Position numbers and translations under genes: made by a program | The notes under the pieces: generated by a model | Told to the model about the DNA's origin: nothing | What the model saw: the letters and a program-made list of their open reading frames with translations, nothing else | Databases searched by the model: none | Shown: positions 61,940 to 64,000 of the stretch, one piece after another | How positions within the stretch are numbered: the first letter of the stretch is position 1 | How the letters are laid out: each line of letters opens with the position of its first letter | Assembly: GCA_037179385.1 (NCBI GenBank) | Contig: CM074185.1 | Coordinates: forward strand, 52,765,000 to 52,828,999 | DNA: 64,000 nucleotides | Source of the DNA: Holothuria scabra | Taxonomy: Eukaryota > Echinodermata > Holothuroidea > Aspidochirotida > Holothuriidae | Direction: 5' to 3'

Positions 61940-63074
61940 TGTTTAGTTCCAAGTAATTCTGAGCACAATATACTTCAAAGATGTTCACTTTGTCTAGATA
62001 CATAGAATCATCATCATATAAACCACAATGCCGACAGAGGTAGTGTGATCAGCAAATTTTATGACAGAGCATTCTGAAGAAGTGGACCTATAGTACCAGA
62101 CGTATATACAACGGTGGTGAATAAAAAGGGGGGTGGGCAGCACGGATCCCTTCGAGGATATAACACTTGATTTATTCACAGTATTTAATCTTAACAAATC
62201 GTGAACGGCGGTGAAATAATCTAAAATCCAACAGATTAAATTATGTGGATTAACATTAGACAGTTGTCAGGTTGAGTTAGGTAGTCGCGTTTTGCTTGTG
62301 ACGTCACATGAAATAAAAACACCCATCTTGGCAAATGCGACATCTCAAGCAAAATAATTTACAAGGTACGTTTAGACACATCCTACAGCCGCAAGCAAAC
62401 TTCAAACTCTTTTTTTGCAACGGTCACGGCGTTTTTTGGCCGACAACCTTTATCCTAAAAGAATATTTGAAACTATAAAAAGCTTTAGTCTTAAAACTTC
62501 GATTCCGTTGATTTAATTCTCATCAATCCCTTATCTGCTGCCCCTTGCGGCATAAATTTTTTGAATCTAACACCATCTCCGGCCCCTTTTTATTACGAAA
62601 AAATATCATCTTTTGCGAAGAGCTCAGAAACCACAATCATTCTTCCTGAAACTTTAAGATTCTGAAACGGTGCATTCCCCTCGAAAGGCTTTCATCACCG
62701 GAGGGGGTATTTAAGTATATGGCTTACAATACGATTTGAAATTTTCGTCATGAGCTTTAGACTTTCGCTGTGATTGATGAAATATATAGGAAGCAAATTC
62801 AGTTTAAAGCCTTTCAGTTAGTCCCTGTTTAAAATCTTCCAACGTGTGCAATTTGCCAACAAAGATAAAGATTACGTCAGGATGAGGACCAATATTCCTC
62901 AGGCATCGCAGACCATAATGGTACAGAAATGTAGACGGTTGTCTCGTGACGTCATAGGAGCTTGGCGTATTTCAGCCGTGTTTGAGGGCAAATCCGGTAT
63001 GCAAATGCAGAATTGCCCTCAGACATGGGTGGTTGTTTATGCCTAGTGGTGACGCCACTGAGATCTATGGGTAC
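61940..63074. other. unrecognised intergenic sequence
   Basis: Nothing recognised. Confidence 0.5.
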
Positions 63075-63079
63075 TGATA

Positions 63080-63515
63080 CAGGCCCGTAGCCAGCCCATG
63101 TGGAGGGTGGGTCTTTTTTCCAAGATATGGACCTTTTTCCAAATACGGAGGCGGCGGGCGCGTGCCGTAAGCATTCAGTTGCTAGGGGTCCGGGGCATGT
63201 TTCCCCGGAAAATTTTGAAACCTGCAGATCTCCTGCAATCTGGAGCATTTAAGAGGACTTTTGAACACAACAGGAGTCCCTTTCCCCACGAATTCCACAC
63301 AGTACACCACTTTTTAAGAAAAAATCATACATGTACCCTGAAAGGTTTTATCTTCCTGCTAAAAGTGAATGGAAATTCGCTCTCAATATGTCACGATAAA
63401 AAAAATATTTCATACAGTAGCTGACCTTTCAAACACAGAGCTGGAAAGATGGACCTCCCTCAAGTTGGGGTGGGTCGTTCGAACGCTGGGACCCCCCCCC
63501 CCGGCTACGGGCCTG
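63080..63515. mobile_element. 436-bp MITE, CAGGCCCGTAGCC ends, 5-bp TSD
   Basis: Ends CAGGCCCGTAGCCAGCCC and, inverted, CAGGCCCGTAGCCGG. TGATA flanks both sides (63075-63079, 63516-63520), a 5-bp duplication allowed in some hAT lineages. A C run lies just inside the right end. The frames at 62952-63424 fall partly in it and are not coding. Confidence 0.8.
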
Positions 63516-63520
63516 TGATA

Positions 63521-64000
63521 GATGGACCGAGTACAGATAAAGGATCACAAGAAAACATGCTCGTCAACAATAAAATTGGAGAAAATAAAAAATGTAGATT
63601 TGATAGGTTTTAACGAATAGGTTTGGAAGAAAAGCTAAAAATTTTGAGTTTTCAAGAAAACCTGGCCATGCTATGGGCAAAATAAGGGGATATTTTATGG
63701 TCTACTCAGTTTGTTGTGATTAAATTTTCCTATATTATCTTAAGATTAAGGCTGACAACATTGAAAAATATGAGTGATGGAGGCATCCTCCCTCGACCTG
63801 GAGAGGAATTTTCTAGGGGTAAGAAACCTGTGCTAAAGGCTCTCATAGTTTGGCGTCAAGACGATTTAAGCTAAAATGCACTCCAGATTGCTTAAAATGG
63901 AACTTCTCGTGGCTTCTAAGTTCTAGAAAGTTGTAACTCTCATTTTCTATTTTGAAATCTCATGTTGTGATATTTCCTGACGAAAGCTAAATGTTTTTTC
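63521..64000. other. unrecognised sequence to window end
   Basis: AT-rich; no frames or repeats recognised. Confidence 0.5.

Noticed and set aside
63098..63424. 108-codon + frame and the 98-codon minus frame overlapping it
   Set aside because: Mostly inside the 63080-63515 MITE, which has TIRs and a duplication.

Overview
This is eukaryotic, almost certainly animal, nuclear DNA: AT-rich, gene-poor and crowded with transposon remnants. The one gene I recognise with confidence is a heterotrimeric G-protein alpha subunit on the + strand. Three of its coding exons are visible (19389-19518, 47364-47517, 50813-51000, the last ending in a stop codon). Their lengths, reading phases and junction positions match exons 6, 7 and 8 of vertebrate Gi-class genes as I remember them. 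The exon 7-equivalent residues look most like Galpha-z, and the C-terminus ends IGMM, without the Gi/Go cysteine. The first exons (N-terminus, P-loop, helical domain) were not found and probably lie upstream of the window. The large introns, TAGGCCTA/AACGTTA-rich stretches, tRNA-derived SINEs and mix of hAT, piggyBac-like and Penelope-like elements suggest a marine invertebrate deuterostome, perhaps an echinoderm. That placement is inference.

Layout. 1-5.1 kb: a dispersed repeat whose second copy lies inverted at 61.4-61.9 kb, then a 1.57-kb element with terminal inverted repeats (TIRs) and an 8-bp target-site duplication (TSD). 5.1-8.5 kb: a diverged 27-bp-type tandem repeat, then a pile-up of at least three different Penelope-like retroelement (PLE) remnants with GIY-YIG endonuclease coding, separated by long (TA)n tracts. 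One has ~185-bp inverted flanking repeats that each carry a hammerhead-ribozyme-like motif. 8.5-19.4 kb: mostly unrecognised sequence, with a SINE, a TTAA-flanked MITE, a 274-bp hAT MITE and an orphan 151-codon ORF. 19.4-51 kb: the G-alpha exons and their 27.8-kb and 3.3-kb introns. The larger intron holds MITEs, SINEs, a broken non-LTR reverse transcriptase, a nested hAT stack and a CpG-bearing patch near 35 kb that could be an internal promoter. 51-64 kb: downstream sequence with a foldback element, another copy of the TTAA MITE, a local tandem duplication, and more hAT-like ends.

There is no operon logic here. The G-alpha exons would be spliced into one mRNA for a GTP-binding transducer at the inner plasma membrane; the rest is mainly mobile-element history. 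The most interesting parts are the PLE/(TA)n cluster with inverted, ribozyme-like flanks, the divergent Gz-like G-alpha, and short elements built almost entirely from one short word in both orientations. No CRISPR array, rRNA or intact tRNA gene was seen.
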